From: an uncultured Clostridia bacterium | Lineage (GTDB): Bacteria; Bacillota; Clostridia; Saccharofermentanales; Saccharofermentanaceae | Reading direction: 5' to 3' | DNA: 64,000 nucleotides | Assembly (NCBI GenBank): GCA_946537885.1 | Contig: CAMNGC010000003.1 | Coordinates: 107,040-171,039, forward strand | Part shown: in pieces, positions 62,790 through 64,000 of the stretch | Layout: every line of letters begins with the position of its first letter | How positions within the stretch are numbered: position 1 is the first letter of the stretch | Notes under the pieces: generated by a model | What the model was told of the DNA's origin: nothing | The model's database searches: none | Seen by the model: the letters and a program-made list of their open reading frames with translations, nothing else | Translations under genes and position numbers: made by a program

Positions 62790-62800
62790 TGCAGCAAATG

Positions 62801-63122
62801 ACCACAGAGATCCTAAAAAGCTGAATCTCTGTGGTAAGGGCATTTTTATCATTACCACAGAAATGTCAGATTTCTCATTTTCTGTGGTTATTTTGAAGGA
62901 TCAACCTAAGAATCATGACCACAGAGATTACTAAAACCGGATTTTCTGTGGTCGGAATGGGGTGATCATGACCACAGAAAAGTCGGATTCTCCATACTCT
63001 GTGGTTATTTTGAAGGATCAACCCGGGAATCATGACCACAGAGATCTCAAAAAACTGGATTTCTGTGGTAATGGCTAGTTTATCACGACCACAGAAATCA
63101 CAAAAAACGCATTTTCTGTGGT
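62801..63122. repeat. Array of six 35-bp ACCACAGA...TCTGTGGT hairpins (117-bp higher-order period)
   Basis: Units at 62801, 62854, 62918, 62971, 63035, 63088, each exactly 35 bp, with spacers 18/29/18/29/18. Confidence 0.95.
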
Positions 63123-63130
63123 CAATACGC

Positions 63131-63292
63131 AGGGAAGTCCTCCGGGAAATGCGGGCAATTTTCCCGGAACTGTTCCCTATACGCAGGGAAGTCTTCCGGG
63201 AAATGTGGGTAATTTTCCCGGAACTGTTCCCTATACACAGGGAAGTCTTCTGGGAAATGTGGGCAGTTTTCCCGGAACTGTTCCCTATACGC
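63131..63292. repeat. Three 54-bp tandem repeats with nested palindromes
   Basis: AGGGAAgtcytCYGGGAAAtgygggyaatTTTCCCGGaactgTTCCCT starting at 63131, 63185, 63239. Confidence 0.93.
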
Positions 63293-63470
63293 GGTCAATG
63301 TGCTTCGGTACATCTTTCGAGACGGCACCAAGAGTCCAAAAACTCACATCAGCCAAATCTGTCAGGGAGAATCCCAAGCTTTCCGTGAAGAACCACCAAA
63401 GATCAACATAAACCAACCCCTCCCGCAAACTTGCGGAAGGGGCTGATCAAATAAACTATGATTTAACCTA

Positions 63471-64000
63471 TCAGATCTTGCAGGGTTTGATATTCCAGAT
63501 CTCCTCGGCATACTCGCTGATGGTTCTGTCGGAAGAGAACTTACCGGAGTTACAGATATTAATCCAGCACATCTTAGCCCACTTCATCTCGTCCTTGTAA
63601 TCCATATAGAGTCTGTCGCGTGTCTTACGATAATCATCGAAATCACCCAATACATAGTAAGGATCGCCGGGCTGCCAGTTTGTACCGTAAAGGATACCAT
63701 TGTAAAGATCACGGAACATGCCTGTACCCTGATCATCAAAGCTGCCGTCGATCAGGCGGTCAAGAGCCTTCTTGATGCCGGGGATATTCTCATACTGCCA
63801 TGTAGGGTTGTAATAAGCCTTTGTGGCGGCCATATCACCTGCTCTGCAGCCGAAGATATAGATGTTGTCGTTGCCGACTGACTCACAGATCTCAACGTTT
63901 GCACCGTCCATTGTACCGAGAGTTACGGCACCGTTCATCATGAATTTCATGTTACCTGTACCGGAAGCCTCGAGACCTGCTGTGGAGATCTGCTCGGATA
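63471..64000 (-). CDS. glgP: Glycogen/maltodextrin phosphorylase C-terminal part (truncated by right edge)
   Basis: SEQISTAGLEASGTGNMKFMMNGAVTLGTMDGANVEI on the minus strand continuing to position 64000. Confidence 0.95.
   Translation of the reverse strand, partial: SEQISTAGLEASGTGNMKFMMNGAVTLGTMDGANVEICESVGNDNIYIFGCRAGDMAATKAYYNPTWQYENIPGIKKALDRLIDGSFDDQGTGMFRDLYNGILYGTNWQPGDPYYVLGDFDDYRKTRDRLYMDYKDEMKWAKMCWINICNSGKFSSDRTISEYAEEIWNIKPCKI

Larger units (their letters stand above)
62613..63395. repeat. Composite repeat block bounded by perfect 23-bp inverted repeat
   Basis: TGGTTCTTCACGGAAAGCTTGGG (62613-62635) and CCCAAGCTTTCCGTGAAGAACCA (63373-63395). Confidence 0.9.

Noticed and set aside
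62801-63122. CRISPR array
   Set aside because: 35-bp repeats are palindromic with variable centres, spacers are 18/29 bp and shared between copies, and no cas genes are in the window.
63032-63411. ORFs 63032-63388 (+), 63118-63411 (+), 63122-63331 (-) as proteins
   Set aside because: They are open only because the 54-bp tandem repeat is a multiple of 3; three competing frames, no recognisable domain.

Overview
64 kb of a Firmicutes/Clostridia-type chromosome with dense, mostly ordinary housekeeping content. It includes a suf Fe-S operon, pgi, obg with rpmA/prp/rplU, murC, a prmC neighbourhood, rpmE-rho-mreB, fumC, leuS, hpt, a two-component system, hup, ligA and glgP. Partial genes run off both edges: a YgjP/DUF45-type metallopeptidase at the left, missing from the supplied ORF track, and glycogen phosphorylase at the right. 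Four things stand out. (1) A ~665-nt, apparently non-coding, minus-strand transcription unit at 48728-49392 has its own sigma-A-like promoter, many local hairpins and an intrinsic terminator; it is a candidate large structured RNA. (2) A restriction-modification-like island at 25290-31182 (GIY-YIG/SF2 helicase, Eco57I-type MTase, a second MTase-like protein without a visible NPPY, serine recombinase) is followed by a BrnT/BrnA toxin-antitoxin pair. The whole block is bracketed by related two-step hairpins (GCGACA-n6-CGACA...). (3) A composite repeat block at 62613-63395 is bounded by a perfect 23-bp inverted repeat. It contains six 35-bp hairpins in a strict 53/64-bp (117-bp) rhythm plus three 54-bp tandem repeats; a smaller cousin lies at 55930-56176. 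(4) A dispersed intergenic repeat family lies mainly between convergent genes. All calls come from reading the sequence and supplied translations; no database search was run.
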